Below, piece after piece: positions 38,866-49,093 of a stretch of 64,000 nt of DNA (the stretch's first letter is position 1; each line of letters begins with the position of its first letter). The DNA is from Promicromonospora sukumoe (GTDB lineage Bacteria > Actinomycetota > Actinomycetes > Actinomycetales > Cellulomonadaceae). Made by a program: the position numbers and the translations under genes. Where the stretch lies: the NCBI RefSeq assembly GCF_014137995.1, contig NZ_JACGWV010000002.1, positions 434,001-498,000 on the forward strand, in the 5' to 3' direction. The notes beneath the pieces are model-generated. The model worked only from the letters and a program-made list of their open reading frames with translations, ran no database searches and had not been told where the DNA came from.

Positions 38866-39849
38866 GTGAAGCACCGCACCACTGCCGGCCTGGCAGCCGT
38901 CGCGCTGGCATCCATCGCGCTCACCGGCTGCGCGAGCGGCGACGACGGCGGGAGCGGCAACGCCGCCGCCTCCTCCGACGGAAACGTCTGCGAGGTGACC
39001 CCGGCCGCCGAGCCGTCGCCCGCGCCCAGCCCGTCCGAGGAGGACGTCGCGGCCGTCGAGTCGATCGAGGTCTCGGGCCCGGTCGGCAAGGAGCCGAAGG
39101 TCACCTTCGAGGCGCCGCTCGAGGTCACGACCCCGACCTCCCGCGTCGTGGACGAGGGCACCGGCGAGGAGCTCGCCGAGGGCGCCCAGGTGACCATCAA
39201 CTACGTGGTGATCGCCGGCAAGGACGGCTCGACCAGCGGTTCCACCTGGGAGACCAAGAAGCCCGAGTCGTTCACGCTCGGCGACCCGCAGTACGACCTG
39301 CTCAACGACCGCCTGATCGGCCAGAAGGTCGGCGCGCGCCTCCTCATGGCCAGCACCGCGATGGACCAGACCATCCAGGTGACGATGGTCGAGGTGACCG
39401 AGGCCAAGGAGATCCCGACGCGTGCCGAGGGCACCGCGGTCGAGCCGGAGGCGGGCCTGCCCACCGTCGAGCTCGCCGAGGAGACCGGCCAGCCGACCGT
39501 GACGATCCCGGCCGACTACGAGGAGCCCACGGAGCTCGTGGTCGAGCCCCTCATCGAGGGTGACGGCGCCGAGGTCACGAAGGACCAGACGGTCACCGTG
39601 CAGTACGCGGGCTGCCTGCTCGACGGCACGTCGTTCGACTCCTCGTGGAGCCGCGGCACCCCGACGTCGTTCCCGCTGAACGGCGTGATCCCCGGTTGGA
39701 CCAACGGCATCGCCGGCCAGAAGGTCGGCAGCCAGGTGCTGCTCGTCGTCCCGGCCGACCAGGGCTACGGCGACCAGGAGAACGGCGCGATCCCGGCGAA
39801 CTCGACGCTGGTGTTCGTGGTCGACATCCTCGAGGCCAAGGCCGCCTGA
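38866..39849 (+). CDS. Lipoprotein FKBP-type peptidyl-prolyl isomerase
   Basis: 327 residues. Signal peptide and lipobox ALTGCASG show export and lipid anchoring. The C-terminal domain (about residues 225-325) is an FKBP fold: VTVQYAGCLLDGTSFDSSWSRG, FPLNGVIPGWTNGIAGQKVGSQVLLVVPADQGYGDQ, IPANSTLVFVVDILE. The first half holds a second, degenerate FKBP-like domain (VTINYVVIAGKDGSTSGSTWE, LIGQKVGARLLM) without most active-site residues. It assists folding of exported proteins at the membrane surface. GTG 38866 follows GAAGGA; a longer frame from 38722 covers the promoter region and is rejected. Confidence 0.92.
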   Translation: MKHRTTAGLAAVALASIALTGCASGDDGGSGNAAASSDGNVCEVTPAAEPSPAPSPSEEDVAAVESIEVSGPVGKEPKVTFEAPLEVTTPTSRVVDEGTGEELAEGAQVTINYVVIAGKDGSTSGSTWETKKPESFTLGDPQYDLLNDRLIGQKVGARLLMASTAMDQTIQVTMVEVTEAKEIPTRAEGTAVEPEAGLPTVELAEETGQPTVTIPADYEEPTELVVEPLIEGDGAEVTKDQTVTVQYAGCLLDGTSFDSSWSRGTPTSFPLNGVIPGWTNGIAGQKVGSQVLLVVPADQGYGDQENGAIPANSTLVFVVDILEAKAA

Positions 39850-39856
39850 CCCTCCT

Positions 39857-39874
39857 CGGCCCGCTCGCGGGCCG
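39857..39874. terminator. Short hairpin after the FKBP gene
   Basis: CGGCCCG and CGGGCCG pair across a CTCG tetraloop, 8 bp after the FKBP stop. Confidence 0.55.
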
Positions 39875-39922
39875 GATGAGACCTCGCGCACGTACTGTGC
39901 GCATCGCCGCAGGTCACGGCAC

Positions 39923-39961
39923 AGACGTGGCGGGTACCCGAGCCGGGTGCCCGCCACGTCT
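39923..39961. terminator. Strong hairpin just upstream of the phosphoribosyltransferase gene
   Basis: 17-bp arms (39923-39939, 39945-39961) with a single G-T wobble around a 5-nt loop. It ends only 14 bp before ATG 39976 and directly abuts the TAGGGT element, so it most likely ends transcription from the FKBP gene just before the leaderless start of the next gene. Confidence 0.65.
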
Positions 39962-39963
39962 CG

Positions 39964-39969
39964 TAGGGT
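39964..39969 (+). promoter_or_regulatory. Leaderless -10 element of the phosphoribosyltransferase gene
   Basis: TAGGGT with exactly six bases to ATG 39976. Confidence 0.6.
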
Positions 39970-39975
39970 CTTCCC

Positions 39976-40503
39976 ATGACCTCGACCGACCTGCCAGCAC
40001 CCGAGTCCGCTCCCCTGCCGGAGCGCGAGGTGCTCACGTGGGAGACCTTCCCCGTCGCGGTGCGCGACCTGGCCCACAAGGTGGTGGACAGCGGGTTCGT
40101 GCCCGAGGTCGTCATCGCCGTCGCCCGCGGCGGTCTGGTGCCCGGCGGCGCCATGGCCTACGCGCTCGGCACCAAGGGCGTCGGCACGCTGAACGTCGAG
40201 TTCTACACGGACATCGGCAAGACCCTCGACGACCCGCGGGTGCTGCCGCCGCTGATGGACACGTCCGAGCTCCCGGGCGCCAAGGTGCTCGTGGTCGACG
40301 ACGTCGCCGACTCGGGCCGCACCCTCGCGCTGGTCATGGACCTGCTGGAGCAGAAGGGCGCCGAGGCCCGCTCGGCGGTGCTCTTCACGAAGCCGCGCAC
40401 CATCATCCAGCCGGACTACTCCTGGAAGGACACCGACCTGTGGATCACGTTCCCGTGGTCGGCGGAGCCCCCGGTGACGGGCGCGCGGTCGATCGACGCC
40501 TGA
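39976..40503 (+). CDS. Purine/xanthine-type phosphoribosyltransferase
   Basis: 175 residues. The PRPP-binding motif VLVVDDVADSGRTL is complete, and the PDY..KDTDLWITFPWS C-terminus and VVIAVARGGLVPGG are those of bacterial xanthine/hypoxanthine-like (Gpt-related) phosphoribosyltransferases. It would salvage a purine base with PRPP in the cytoplasm, though the base preference cannot be told. Leaderless ATG. Convergent with the sulfotransferase gene 28 bp downstream. Confidence 0.88.
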   Translation: MTSTDLPAPESAPLPEREVLTWETFPVAVRDLAHKVVDSGFVPEVVIAVARGGLVPGGAMAYALGTKGVGTLNVEFYTDIGKTLDDPRVLPPLMDTSELPGAKVLVVDDVADSGRTLALVMDLLEQKGAEARSAVLFTKPRTIIQPDYSWKDTDLWITFPWSAEPPVTGARSIDA

Positions 40504-40531
40504 GGCGCTGACGCCCGTCACCGGGGAACCG

Positions 40532-41746
40532 TCACAGCTCGACGGTGAGCTCCGCGTCGCGGAGGTCGAGGCGGTCCAGCAGCCGGTTGTACGGCCCGAA
40601 CGTCTGCTCCACCTCGGCGGGGTCGAGGTAGTCGGACAGGTCGTACCGGTGGGACGGGGTGCCCTTCGGCTTCGCGACGACGTCGGCCAGGTGCTCCTGG
40701 TCGCGGGCCGTCCACGTGGCGCCGATCGCCGCGTACAGGCGGGGGACCTCGGTGAAGGGGTCGGCGCTGAGCTTGTGGTACGGCACGTCCACGATCGAGG
40801 CGGGCGGCAGGTTCCGGCGCAGCTCCAGACCCCGGTTCACCTGGCCGACCAGGTGGTCCAGGGCGAACCGGCCGATCACCTGGCGGTCGGTGTCGTGCTG
40901 GTACATGCCCCAGAAGGTCTCCATCAGGCTGCAGAACGAACCGATGACGGTGACCGGGTCGCGGTGGGTCCACACGAACGTGGCGTCCGGGAAGACCTTC
41001 AGGATCGTGTCCATGTCGGCCAGGTGGGCCGGGTACTTCAGGAACCAGCGCTTGGGCGCCCGGCCGTGCTGCAGCACCTGCAGGCACGACTTGAGGTACT
41101 CGTAGTCACCCGTCTGGTCGCGCGCGGCCGCCCAGGCGCTGTACTCCGGCATGAGGCCGTGCAGGGTCGGCCAGTGGCTGCCGTGCGGCAGGAGGAACAT
41201 CGACTCCTCGGGCCGGTCGATGTTGATGGGGTGGATGTGCGGGATGTCCGGCGCGAACCGCTCCATCAGGCCGGCGCCCTGCTCCATCTGCTTGATCAGC
41301 TTCTGCTCGGACCGCGGGTCCTCGAAGCCGGTGTTCTGCATCTCCCACAGCAGCGGGGCGCGGTGGTCGGGCGAGGCGGACAGGACCCGGTGCGCCAGGG
41401 TCGTCGCGGTGCGCGGCAGCCCGCAGACGATCACCGGGGCCGTGATCGGCTCGTCGGCGATCTCCGGGTGCTCCGCGAGCAGGTGGTTGACCCGCAGCCG
41501 GTTGACGTAGCGCGCCTTGACGTCGGCCAGGATGAGGGACCAGCCCAGGGGCGACAGCCGGGGGATCTCGGCCGCGCCCCTCATGATCGCACCGAGGTCG
41601 TCCGCGAACTGACGGTCCTCGGTTCCCGCCTTCTTCTCGACCTGCGCGACCGCTTTCGCCCAGGCCCGGTCGGGGTCCTCGTACCCCTTCACGACCGGTC
41701 CCAGCACGGTGTTCAGCGCGCGGGTCACGCGGGGCGTACGACTCAC
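40532..41746 (-). CDS. PAPS-dependent sulfotransferase family protein
   Basis: 404 residues, Sulfotransfer_3 type. The 5'-phosphosulfate loop is VCGLPRTATTLAHRVLS; later blocks are RWFLKYPAHLADMDTILKVFPDATFVWTHRDPVTVIGSFCSL (3'-phosphate site) and VPYHKLSADPFTEVPRLYAAIG. Such proteins transfer sulfate from PAPS to hydroxyl groups of lipids, carbohydrates or secondary metabolites. GTG 41746 has GGAGG seven bases upstream. It lies downstream of a P450 gene on the same strand but a strong palindrome separates them. Acceptor unknown. Confidence 0.88.
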   Translation of the reverse strand: MSRTPRVTRALNTVLGPVVKGYEDPDRAWAKAVAQVEKKAGTEDRQFADDLGAIMRGAAEIPRLSPLGWSLILADVKARYVNRLRVNHLLAEHPEIADEPITAPVIVCGLPRTATTLAHRVLSASPDHRAPLLWEMQNTGFEDPRSEQKLIKQMEQGAGLMERFAPDIPHIHPINIDRPEESMFLLPHGSHWPTLHGLMPEYSAWAAARDQTGDYEYLKSCLQVLQHGRAPKRWFLKYPAHLADMDTILKVFPDATFVWTHRDPVTVIGSFCSLMETFWGMYQHDTDRQVIGRFALDHLVGQVNRGLELRRNLPPASIVDVPYHKLSADPFTEVPRLYAAIGATWTARDQEHLADVVAKPKGTPSHRYDLSDYLDPAEVEQTFGPYNRLLDRLDLRDAELTVEL

Positions 41747-41772
41747 AGATCCTCCAGGGGTCTTCTTCGGGG

Positions 41773-41796
41773 GCCGAGCCCCGATCGGGGCTCGGC
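41773..41796. terminator. 24-bp perfect palindrome between P450 and sulfotransferase genes
   Basis: GCCGAGCCCC pairs with GGGGCTCGGC around GATC. Located 47 bp after the P450 stop and 27 bp before the sulfotransferase start on the same strand. Confidence 0.65.
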
Positions 41797-41843
41797 GTGG
41801 AACTCGTTTCGAGGCGCGGCGAGGTCCCGCGCGCTCGGAGTCG

Positions 41844-43151
41844 TCACTCGGACGACGGCCAGGGCTCCGGGCCGGTGGCCCGGAAGGTGACCGGCAGGGA
41901 GACCGGGCGCCGGAAGCGGAGGTCCGGGACCCAGCGGATCTCGTCGGCGCCGCTCGCGAGCGAGGGCTCGACCTGCCGCAGCAGGGTCTCGACCGCGGTC
42001 CGGACGATCAGCCTCGCCTGGCGTGGCGCCGGGCACCGGTGTGCCCCCGCGCCCCAGGCCAGGTGCGCCCGGTTGCCGAGCCCGTCCCAGGCGTCGCCGC
42101 GAACCCTCGGGTCCGACGCCGCCGCCCCGACCGCCAGGAGCACGGCGTCGCCCCGCTCGACGTACGAGTCGTCGCCGAACAGGTGCCCCTCCTTGAGGGC
42201 GAACCGCGGGACCAGCACCGTCACGGGCGACGCGTTCCACAGGACCTCGTCCAGGGCCTCGTCGGTCCCGAGCCGCCCGCCGGCCAGCCGGCGGAGGAAT
42301 CCCTCGTCGCTCAGGGCCAGGAGCAGGGCCTGGCCCAGCCACGCCTGCAGGCCCAGGCTCGCGCTCGTGACCAGAGAAAGCATCCCGGTCACGGCCTCGG
42401 CGGTGCCTTCATAGGCGGAGTGCTGCGCCAGCAGGCCGATCGGCGTCAGGCCGCCGCTCGCGTCGCGCCCCATGACCTGCCCGCCGAGCAGGAAGCTGAG
42501 CTCGTCGACGACGGTGTCGTCCCCGCGCCCGGCCGCCAGGTCGTCGGCGATCTCGAGCACCTGGCGCCCGGTCCGGGGATCGAGCCCGAGGACGGAGCCG
42601 AAGGCGAGGTGCGCCACCGGCACGACGTAGTCGCGCATCAGGTCGGCCTGCTCGCCCGGCACCAGTCGGTCGGCCACCTCCTGGCACACGGTTCGGGTGA
42701 TCCGGCCGACCTCGGCCGCGTCCACCGCCTCGAGCACCTCGTCCAGCGGCGCCCTCAGCCGGGCGTGCACGGGCCCCGACGCCGTCTCCACCTTCCGCGA
42801 CGCACTCGCCTCGAAGGACGGTCGCAGGGACGCCGGCAGCGGCCCGCTCGGCTCGCCGTTCCAGGCACCCGTGTCGGTCGTGACCATCCCGGAGCCACGG
42901 GCGAGGGTGGCGAGGGTCTGATAGCCGCTCACCAGCCAGGCACGGGCATCTGGCCCGAGGCCGACGGGGGCGGCCTCTCCCCACTCCTCCCTCAGCGCCG
43001 ACCAGGCGGCATCGATATCACGCGCCGCGAGCAGATCGGTGAGCAGCGGGACGTCAACAGGGTCGAACAGGCGCATCGGCAGAGCACCGGACCGTGGCGA
43101 CCCGCCCATCACAGGACCTGGGGCATGGGTAGTCGCAGTCTGATTCGTCAT
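41844..43151 (-). CDS. Cytochrome P450 of CYP157-like type lacking the EXXR motif
   Basis: 435 residues. The heme ligand Cys373 is in HLAWGAGAHRCPAPRQAR. In the K-helix, where nearly all P450s have ExxR, this protein reads EVLW (E302-W305) in DEVLWNASPVTVLVPRFA. The I-helix also lacks the acid-alcohol pair (VTSASLGLQAWL). From established knowledge, the CYP157 family of Streptomyces is known for loss of EXXR with an E-x-x-W, and conservon-linked P450s share this shape; the match here is by eye. ATG 43151 with a GGTGG upstream. No ferredoxin adjacent. It may not be a classical monooxygenase. Confidence 0.85.
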   Translation of the reverse strand: MTNQTATTHAPGPVMGGSPRSGALPMRLFDPVDVPLLTDLLAARDIDAAWSALREEWGEAAPVGLGPDARAWLVSGYQTLATLARGSGMVTTDTGAWNGEPSGPLPASLRPSFEASASRKVETASGPVHARLRAPLDEVLEAVDAAEVGRITRTVCQEVADRLVPGEQADLMRDYVVPVAHLAFGSVLGLDPRTGRQVLEIADDLAAGRGDDTVVDELSFLLGGQVMGRDASGGLTPIGLLAQHSAYEGTAEAVTGMLSLVTSASLGLQAWLGQALLLALSDEGFLRRLAGGRLGTDEALDEVLWNASPVTVLVPRFALKEGHLFGDDSYVERGDAVLLAVGAAASDPRVRGDAWDGLGNRAHLAWGAGAHRCPAPRQARLIVRTAVETLLRQVEPSLASGADEIRWVPDLRFRRPVSLPVTFRATGPEPWPSSE

Positions 43152-43332
43152 CGTTCTTTTCCACCAGGGGGACAGGGCGAGACTTCGGAGACCGTAACGA
43201 CCTTAGCGGTCTAATACCGCATATGTGCACAATTTCACCACCCCGGATCTGTGAAGTTGCTCGTCACGGCCCTGCGGCGACGTCGCTGCCGACCCGCGCT
43301 CTACCCCAGTACGCGCGACTGCCGGCCCTCCC
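43152..43332 (-). promoter_or_regulatory. Promoter region of the EXXR-lacking P450 gene
   Basis: A relatively AT-rich stretch (43198-43236) lies upstream of the start. GCGGT and ACCGC (43206-43210, 43216-43220) form a small inverted repeat that could be an operator, and TTGTGC on the minus strand is a possible -35. No gene is seen here. Confidence 0.35.
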
Positions 43333-44268
43333 CTACAGCTCGATCTGCGTCCAGCCGGTCAGGTCGCGCCAGCCGTTCTCGCCGGTGCACCAGCCGATGA
43401 GCACCTTGTGCGCGAGCGCGAGATCCGGGCAGATCGCGCGGTGGATCGGACCGTCCGGGCTCTCGCGATGCTCCACGACGAACGCCTGCCCGTCGTCGTC
43501 GAGGGCGCTCTGCGCGAACCTGTAGCCGTTCGTCGTGTCCTCGACGACGACGAACTGCTGACGACCACGCCGTACCTCGTGGAGGTGCACGAGCAGGTCG
43601 TAGGGCGTCGGGTCGAGGCTCGGCGCGCCCCGTTCGGGCAGCACGCGCAGTCGCGCCGGGACTGCCAACGGCACGTCGCCCGGCAGCCGCTTGCGCCAGT
43701 CCGGCACGCGCACCTGCACCTTCGCGCCGGCGTCCCCGGCCCAGTCGACGTCGAACCCGTGCCGGGCGACCGTCGTCGCGACGATGTCGCCGATCACGGC
43801 GGCCGGCGTCTCGTCGAACCCGCCGAACGAGAGGAAGAGGTCACCCGGTGTGTCACCGAGCCTGTCCGCCTCCTGGCTGTGGAAGAAGGTGTAGCCGAGC
43901 GGCTCGGGGCCGTTCGGGTCGGCCTCGTCGTGGATCTCGGTGGCGCCGCAGGTGTTGCAGCAGGCGAAGGACATCCGCGCCACCACGCCCAGGCTCTCCA
44001 GGTCGGCGAAGGCTGTGGCGAGGGCCGGGTAGCTGCCTTCGTCGGCCCAGCTCGCCTGTTCGACGACCCGGGCCTGCCACTCCTGACGAGCTGCCTCACC
44101 TGCGGCGGCACGGAGGCTCTTCCCGGCATCGCTCTCGAGCATCTCGTCGGCGGCCTGGAGCACGCGGTCGAACGGGGTGAACCCCGCGCGCACCATGGCC
44201 CGGACCTGCTGTCTGACGTACCTCAGCTGATCGCCGTCGGACGGCGGCGCCACGTTCATCTCGGTCAC
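43333..44268 (-). CDS. DUF6891-like protein
   Basis: 311 residues. An N-terminal helical part (LRYVRQQVRAMVRAGFTPFDRVLQAADEML) leads to VVARMSFACCNTCGATEIHDE, PLGYTFFHSQEADRLGDTPGDLFLSFGGFDE and GDIVATTVARHGFDVDWAGDAGAKVQV, the pattern I associate with DUF6891. Both domain Cys residues of ACCNTCGA are present. The C-terminal part ends VLIGWCTGENGWRDLTGWTQIEL. Function not known. GTG 44268 is preceded by TACAGT-N7 (leaderless), which I prefer over the upstream GTG 44298. Divergent from a second orphan gene. Confidence 0.78.
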   Translation of the reverse strand: MTEMNVAPPSDGDQLRYVRQQVRAMVRAGFTPFDRVLQAADEMLESDAGKSLRAAAGEAARQEWQARVVEQASWADEGSYPALATAFADLESLGVVARMSFACCNTCGATEIHDEADPNGPEPLGYTFFHSQEADRLGDTPGDLFLSFGGFDETPAAVIGDIVATTVARHGFDVDWAGDAGAKVQVRVPDWRKRLPGDVPLAVPARLRVLPERGAPSLDPTPYDLLVHLHEVRRGRQQFVVVEDTTNGYRFAQSALDDDGQAFVVEHRESPDGPIHRAICPDLALAHKVLIGWCTGENGWRDLTGWTQIEL

Positions 44269-44275
44269 GGCGGCG

Positions 44276-44355
44276 ACTGTAGTCGGCGCCACCGACACGG
44301 CAGACGATCACGAACGGCTCGACCACCGGTAGGTGTCAGTAGCTGTCTCTACCGT
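44276..44355. promoter_or_regulatory. Divergent pair of leaderless promoters
   Basis: On the minus strand TACAGT (44276-44281) lies seven bases before GTG 44268. On the plus strand TACCGT (44350-44355) lies seven bases before GTG 44363. The two -10 boxes are only 68 bp apart, so both genes could be silenced or activated together. Confidence 0.5.
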
Positions 44356-44362
44356 GTGCGAC

Positions 44363-45013
44363 GTGATGACGGACGAGCAGAGCATCCTGGACCTCTTCGA
44401 CCGGGCCGCGGCCGAGCATCAGTTCCCCGACCTCGATCACGTCTACGAGTACCTGATCGACTGCCGCCTGCACGCGTTCGCCGACGCGACCCGATGGGCT
44501 CTGGTGGTCGAGAAGGTCGCCTACACCCCGCGTGGTGGTGCGGTGCGCGACGTCGTCCATGTCTTCGACAACGCGGGTCCGGGTGCAGCACCACGGTGGC
44601 GATCCGAGATCGGCACCTTCGACCGCGTCGAGAACTGGGACGAGATCGAAGACGAGTGGGAGCCGGAGGTGTTCGCGGGTTCCGCCCCTGTCCGGGTCCG
44701 CGGGCGTGACCTGGACGTCACGCAACCAGCCGGAGCCGGCCTCGTCGACGTCTTCCGGGGCCTGGTCCCCCAGCACCGCGATCTGCTGCTCTGCGACGAG
44801 GAGGAGCTGGGTTGGCTCGTCCCCGGCGAACTGCCACGCCTGCTGGTGATCGACGCCTGGTACCAGCCCGACCTGTTCCGGACCATCCCGTCGCAGTGCG
44901 AGACCTACGTCCAGCTCGCCCGGGTCCTGGCGACCGGCGCGGTCGACGCCTACCGGCCGACCCACGCGCCGAACACGCACTGGTCACGGTGGCCCGGGTC
45001 CGGATCGCTCTGA
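44363..45013 (+). CDS. DUF7003-like protein
   Basis: 216 residues. It begins VMTDEQSILDLFDRAAAEHQFPDLDHVYEYLIDCRLHAFADATRWALVVEKVAYTPRGG, the arrangement (a short helical start, FPxLDxxYxYxxxxRL, then WALVIE) I associate with DUF7003. The C-terminal half has LLCDEEELGWLVPGELPRLLVIDAWYQPDLF and CETYVQLARVLATGAVDAYRP. Cytoplasmic, no named function. The start follows the leaderless TACCGT-N7-GTG rule; the upstream GTG 44333 has no support. Ends at a perfect hairpin. Confidence 0.75.
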   Translation: MMTDEQSILDLFDRAAAEHQFPDLDHVYEYLIDCRLHAFADATRWALVVEKVAYTPRGGAVRDVVHVFDNAGPGAAPRWRSEIGTFDRVENWDEIEDEWEPEVFAGSAPVRVRGRDLDVTQPAGAGLVDVFRGLVPQHRDLLLCDEEELGWLVPGELPRLLVIDAWYQPDLFRTIPSQCETYVQLARVLATGAVDAYRPTHAPNTHWSRWPGSGSL

Positions 45014-45024
45014 GCCGCGGGTAC

Positions 45025-45070
45025 GACAGAGGCCCGGGTCCGCAGCGTTCTGCGGACCCGGGCCTCTGTC
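45025..45070. terminator. Bidirectional terminator between the DUF7003-like gene and nrdF
   Basis: A perfect 21-bp inverted repeat (45025-45045 and 45050-45070) with a CGTT loop, between two convergent genes. Confidence 0.85.
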
Positions 45071-45103
45071 AGCCGTACCTGGTGACTGACTTCCGACCAG
45101 AGG

Positions 45104-46138
<1,035 letters not shown>

Positions 46139-46152
46139 TCAGCGTGCTGCTG

Positions 46153-48330
46153 TCACAGCATGCAGCTGACGCAGCCCTCGATCTCCGTACCCTCCAGTGC
46201 CAGCTGACGCAGGCGGATGTAGTACAGGGTCTTGATGCCCTTGCGCCACGCGTAGATCTGCGCCTTGTTGACGTCGCGCGTGGTCACCGTGTCCGGGAAG
46301 AACAGGGTCAGCGAGAGGCCCTGGTCCACGTGCTGCGTCGCCGCGGCGTACGTGTCGATGATCTTCTCGTACCCGATCTCGTACGCGTCCTGGTAGTAGT
46401 CCAGGTTGTCGTTCGTCATGTACGGCGCCGGGTAGTAGACGCGGCCGAGCTTGCCTTCCTTGCGGATCTCGACCTTGGCCGGAACCGGGTGGATCGACGA
46501 CGTCGAGTTGTTGATGTAGCTGATCGAACCCGTGGGCGGGACGGCCTGGAGGTTCTGGTTGTACAGGCCGTGCTCCATGACCGAGGCCCTGAGCGCGCGC
46601 CAGTCGTCCTGCGTCGGGATCGACACCGCGGCGTCGGCGAACAGACGCGCGACCCGCTCCGTGGCGGGCTTCCACTCCTGCTCGACGTACTTGTCGAAGT
46701 ACTCGCCGGTGGCGTACTTGGAGTCCTCGAACCCGCCGAACTTCTGCTTCCGCTGGATCGACAGGCGGTTGGACGCCGCGATCGCGTGGTAGGCCACGGT
46801 GTAGAAGTAGATGTTCGTGAAGTCGATGCCCTCTTCGGAGCCGTAGTAGATGCGCTCACGTGCGAGGTAGCCGTGCAGGTTCATCTGGCCCAGGCCGATC
46901 GCGTGACCCCGCTCGTTGGCGAGCTTGATCGACGGGACGGACTCGATCGACGTCTGGTCGCTGACCGCGGTCAGCGCGCGGATCGCGGTGTCGATGGTGC
47001 GGCCGAAGTCCGGGGAGTCCATCGCCTTGGCGATGTTCAGCGAACCCAGGTTGCAGGAGATGTCGCGGCCGACCTCGTCGTACGAGAGGTCCTCGTTGAA
47101 CGTCGACGGGGTGGAGACCTGCAGGATCTCGGAGCACAGGTTCGAGTGCGTGATGCGGCCCTTGATCGGGTTCGCCTCGTTCACCGTGTCCTCGAACATG
47201 ATGTACGGGTACCCGGACTCGAACTGCAGCTCCGCGAGCGTCTGGAAGAAGTCGCGCGCGCTGATCGTCGTCTTGCGGATGCGCTCGTCGGCGACGAGCT
47301 CGTCGTACTTCTCCGAGATGGAGATGTCGGCGAACGGCTTGCCGTAGACCCGCTCGACGTCGTACGGGCTGAAGAGGTGCATGTCGGCGTTCTTCTTGGC
47401 CAGCTCGAACGTGATGTCCGGGATGACCACACCGAGGGAGAGGGTCTTGATGCGGATCTTCTCGTCCGCGTTCTCCCGCTTGGTGTCGAGGAACCGCATG
47501 ATGTCGGGGTGGTGCGCGTGCAGGTACACGGCACCGGCGCCCTGACGCGCGCCGAGCTGGTTCGCGTAGGAGAAGGAGTCCTCCAGGAGCTTCATCACGG
47601 GGATGACGCCCGAGGACTGGTTCTCGATGTGCTTGATCGGGGCGCCGTGCTCGCGGATGTTGCTCAGGAGCAGCGCCACGCCGCCGCCGCGCTTGGAGAG
47701 CTGCAGCGCGGAGTTGATGCCGCGCGCGATGGACTCCATGTTGTCCTCGATGCGCAGCAGGAAGCAGGACACGGGCTCGCCGCGCTGCGCCTTGCCGACG
47801 TTGAGGAAGGTGGGCGTCGCCGGCTGGAACCGCCCGGAGACGACCTCCTCGACGATGTCGCGCGCCGTCCCCTCGTCGCCGTCGGCGAGGCCGAGCGCGA
47901 CCATGGCGACGCGGTCCTCGAAGCGCTCCAGGTACTTCTTGCCGTCGAACGTCTTGAGCGTGTACGAGGTGTAGTACTTGAAGGCGCCCAGGAACGTCTC
48001 GAAGCGGAACTTCTTCGAGTACGCGAGCTGGAACAGCTCCTTGACGAACGCGCCGGAGTACTTGGCCAGCACCGTCGGGTCGTAGTACTTGGCCTCGACG
48101 AGGTGCTCGAGCTTCGCCTCGAGCGTCTCGAACTCGACCGTGTTCGGGTTCACGTGCTGCAGGAAGTACTGGCGGGCCGCCTCGCGGTCCTTCTCGAACT
48201 GGATCTTCCCGTCCGGCCCGTACAGGTTCAGCATGGCGTTGAGCGCGTGGTAGTCCATCTGGAGGGACTCCAGCGGGATCTCGCTCAGGCCTTCGGTCAA
48301 GCCGAGAGGCTCAGTGGTTGTTGCTGCCAA
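46153..48330 (-). CDS. nrdE: Class Ib ribonucleotide reductase large subunit
   Basis: 725 residues, normal length. Catalytic domain with [43 protein letters not shown], the finger loop [12 protein letters not shown] with the thiyl Cys, and the C-terminal CVSC pair that is re-reduced by NrdH. It starts at TTG 48330 inside nrdI (34-bp overlap), which fits coupled translation; the next ATG (48258) would delete part of the N-terminus conserved in mycobacterial NrdE. Converts NDPs to dNDPs for DNA synthesis. Operon order nrdH-nrdI-nrdE-nrdF. Confidence 0.97.
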   Translation of the reverse strand: MAATTTEPLGLTEGLSEIPLESLQMDYHALNAMLNLYGPDGKIQFEKDREAARQYFLQHVNPNTVEFETLEAKLEHLVEAKYYDPTVLAKYSGAFVKELFQLAYSKKFRFETFLGAFKYYTSYTLKTFDGKKYLERFEDRVAMVALGLADGDEGTARDIVEEVVSGRFQPATPTFLNVGKAQRGEPVSCFLLRIEDNMESIARGINSALQLSKRGGGVALLLSNIREHGAPIKHIENQSSGVIPVMKLLEDSFSYANQLGARQGAGAVYLHAHHPDIMRFLDTKRENADEKIRIKTLSLGVVIPDITFELAKKNADMHLFSPYDVERVYGKPFADISISEKYDELVADERIRKTTISARDFFQTLAELQFESGYPYIMFEDTVNEANPIKGRITHSNLCSEILQVSTPSTFNEDLSYDEVGRDISCNLGSLNIAKAMDSPDFGRTIDTAIRALTAVSDQTSIESVPSIKLANERGHAIGLGQMNLHGYLARERIYYGSEEGIDFTNIYFYTVAYHAIAASNRLSIQRKQKFGGFEDSKYATGEYFDKYVEQEWKPATERVARLFADAAVSIPTQDDWRALRASVMEHGLYNQNLQAVPPTGSISYINNSTSSIHPVPAKVEIRKEGKLGRVYYPAPYMTNDNLDYYQDAYEIGYEKIIDTYAAATQHVDQGLSLTLFFPDTVTTRDVNKAQIYAWRKGIKTLYYIRLRQLALEGTEIEGCVSCML

Positions 48331-48731
48331 AATCGTCCCAATCCGTTGCGGACGCGCGTGACGTCCTGCGCAGTTCCGAGGAGCTCGAAGGCATACAGGT
48401 ACGGGACATCACACTTCGCAGCGATGATGTCGCCCGTGATGCAGTACGCAGCCCCGAAGTTGGTGTTCCCCGCGGCGATGACGCCGCGGATGAGCGACCG
48501 GTTGTGTTCGTCGTTGAGGAACTTCCTCACCTGGCGCGGGACGGCCCCGCCCTCGTTGCCGCCACCGTAGGTGGGGGCGATGAGGACGTAGGGCTCGTCC
48601 ACGCGCAGGAAGCCGTCGGCCGGGCGGAGCGGGATCCGGTGCACGGACATCCCCTGCTCGTCGAGAGCGAGCTTCTCGACGAACCGGTGCGTGTTCTCGG
48701 ACACGCTGGAGAAGTAGACGAGAGAGCCCAC
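48297..48731 (-). CDS. nrdI: Flavodoxin-like NrdI
   Basis: 144 residues. Supplies the oxidant that activates the dimanganese-tyrosyl cofactor of NrdF. Flavodoxin-like motifs [19 protein letters not shown] and [23 protein letters not shown], and [13 protein letters not shown] are present. GTG 48731 has AAGGAGG upstream. It is 35 bp downstream of nrdH and overlaps the nrdE start by 34 bp. Confidence 0.95.
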   Translation of the reverse strand: MGSLVYFSSVSENTHRFVEKLALDEQGMSVHRIPLRPADGFLRVDEPYVLIAPTYGGGNEGGAVPRQVRKFLNDEHNRSLIRGVIAAGNTNFGAAYCITGDIIAAKCDVPYLYAFELLGTAQDVTRVRNGLGRFWQQQPLSLSA

Positions 48732-48766
48732 GTCACGCCTCCTTGCCGACGTAGCTGTGGTGCTGG

Positions 48767-49009
48767 TCAGGCCGAAGCGGCCTGAAGCGCGGCGACCGCG
48801 CTGATCTGGTCGGGACGAAAGCCCGACCAGTGGGTGTCACCGGCCACGACGACCGGTGCCTGGAGGTAACCGAGACCGCGGACCATCTCCAGCGCCTCGG
48901 CGTCCTGCGTGATGTCGACGACCGTGTACTCGACACCCTTGCGATCCAGTGCCCGGTACGTCGCGTCGCACTGCACGCATGCCGGCTTGCTGTAGACCGT
49001 GACGCTCAT
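48767..49009 (-). CDS. nrdH: Glutaredoxin-like NrdH
   Basis: 80 residues. Active site CVQC after VYSKPAC, with ARG-like WSGFRPDQI in the C-terminal half, as expected for the electron donor of class Ib reductases. It takes electrons from thioredoxin reductase and passes them to the C-terminal Cys pair of NrdE. ATG 49009 has AGAGGAGG upstream. First gene of the operon; its promoter region carries paired NrdR-like boxes. Confidence 0.96.
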   Translation of the reverse strand: MSVTVYSKPACVQCDATYRALDRKGVEYTVVDITQDAEALEMVRGLGYLQAPVVVAGDTHWSGFRPDQISAVAALQAASA

Positions 49010-49093
49010 GTCCGCCTCCTCTGACCTCGAAGAACACCCGTGAACTTACGTCGGTGTGCTTTGTTCGCGGGTCTGCGTCTCCCGCTGCACCAA

